NCBI GenBank assembly: GCA_947630415.1
Contig: CANRHM010000096.1
Span: forward strand, 1 to 5,111
Reading direction: 5' to 3'
Length of the DNA: 5,111 nucleotides
Origin: an uncultured Bacilli bacterium
GTDB lineage: Bacteria; Bacillota_I; Bacilli_A; RF39; UBA660
Numbering within the stretch: the stretch's first letter is position 1; every line of letters begins with the position of its first letter. The notes below the pieces were generated by a model, which was not told where the DNA came from, made no database searches, and saw only the letters and a list, made by a program, of their open reading frames with translations. Positions 4,984 through 5,111 of the stretch are shown in pieces. The translations under genes and the position numbers were made by a program.

Positions 4984-5111
4984 ATGAAAGGAATCTTAGG
5001 TAAAAAGATAGGAATGACTCAAGTTTTTGCTAAAAACGGAAAATTAATTCCTGTTACCGTTATCGAAGTTGAACCTAATGTGGTTACTCAAATCAAAACC
5101 ATGGAAAACGA
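4984..5111 (+). CDS. rplC: 50S ribosomal protein L3 (3' partial, cut by the window end)
   Basis: Large-subunit protein placed near the peptidyl-transferase centre and bound early in assembly. Only the first 42 codons are visible, of about 205-215 in the family. The N-terminus M-K-G-I-L-G-K-K-I-G-M-T-Q-V-F is the diagnostic L3 signature, followed by a P-V-T-V-I-E strand. ATG 4984 is preceded by AGGAGG at 4970-4975 with an 8-base gap. The order rpsJ-rplC is the conserved beginning of the S10 operon. Confidence 0.96.
   Translation, partial: MKGILGKKIGMTQVFAKNGKLIPVTVIEVEPNVVTQIKTMEN

Overview
This window comes from a low-GC Gram-positive bacterium, most likely an uncultured gut lineage of the Bacilli/Erysipelotrichia/RF39 (Mollicutes-related) kind. 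The pointers are AT-rich coding DNA, strong AGGAGG-type ribosome binding sites, sigma-A promoters, U-tailed terminators, and a Y-family polymerase and S10 operon start of Firmicutes type. All tryptophans are TGG and genes stop at TAA or TAG, so nothing suggests a recoded TGA. The placement is inference.

Region 1 (1-1490) is the 3' part of a large, probably secreted protein that enters from outside the window and ends in a C-type-lectin/FGE-like fold. Its last ~130 bases change abruptly from A-rich DNA to 61% G+C, A-poor DNA. In that block, codons ending in C or T (TAC, GGC, GAC, CAC, CGC, TAT, GAT, AGT, GGT) sit in a fixed scaffold (W-F-x-R-G-G ... A-G-V-F-S-F ... S-F-R-L-V-L). This is the footprint expected of a variable region rewritten at AAC/AAT codons by a diversity-generating retroelement (DGR). 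No reverse transcriptase or template repeat lies in the window, so they would have to act from elsewhere. A small hairpin at the stop codon and a terminator hairpin follow.

Region 2 (1490-2755) is a self-contained gene for a Y-family translesion DNA polymerase (dinB/Pol IV-like). It has a consensus sigma-A promoter with a LexA-like palindrome lying between -35 and -10, so SOS control is likely.

Region 3 (2742-4463) is a compact three-gene operon of unrecognised proteins: a small acidic/charged helical protein, a coiled-coil protein with two central membrane segments, and a charged protein with a possible winged-helix C-terminus. It seems to start from a promoter inside the 3' end of dinB and ends at a terminator.

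Region 4 (4464-5111) is the start of the S10 ribosomal protein operon: an A/T-tract UP-like element, a strong extended -10 promoter, a ~115-nt structured leader that probably carries feedback regulation, then rpsJ and the first 42 codons of rplC.
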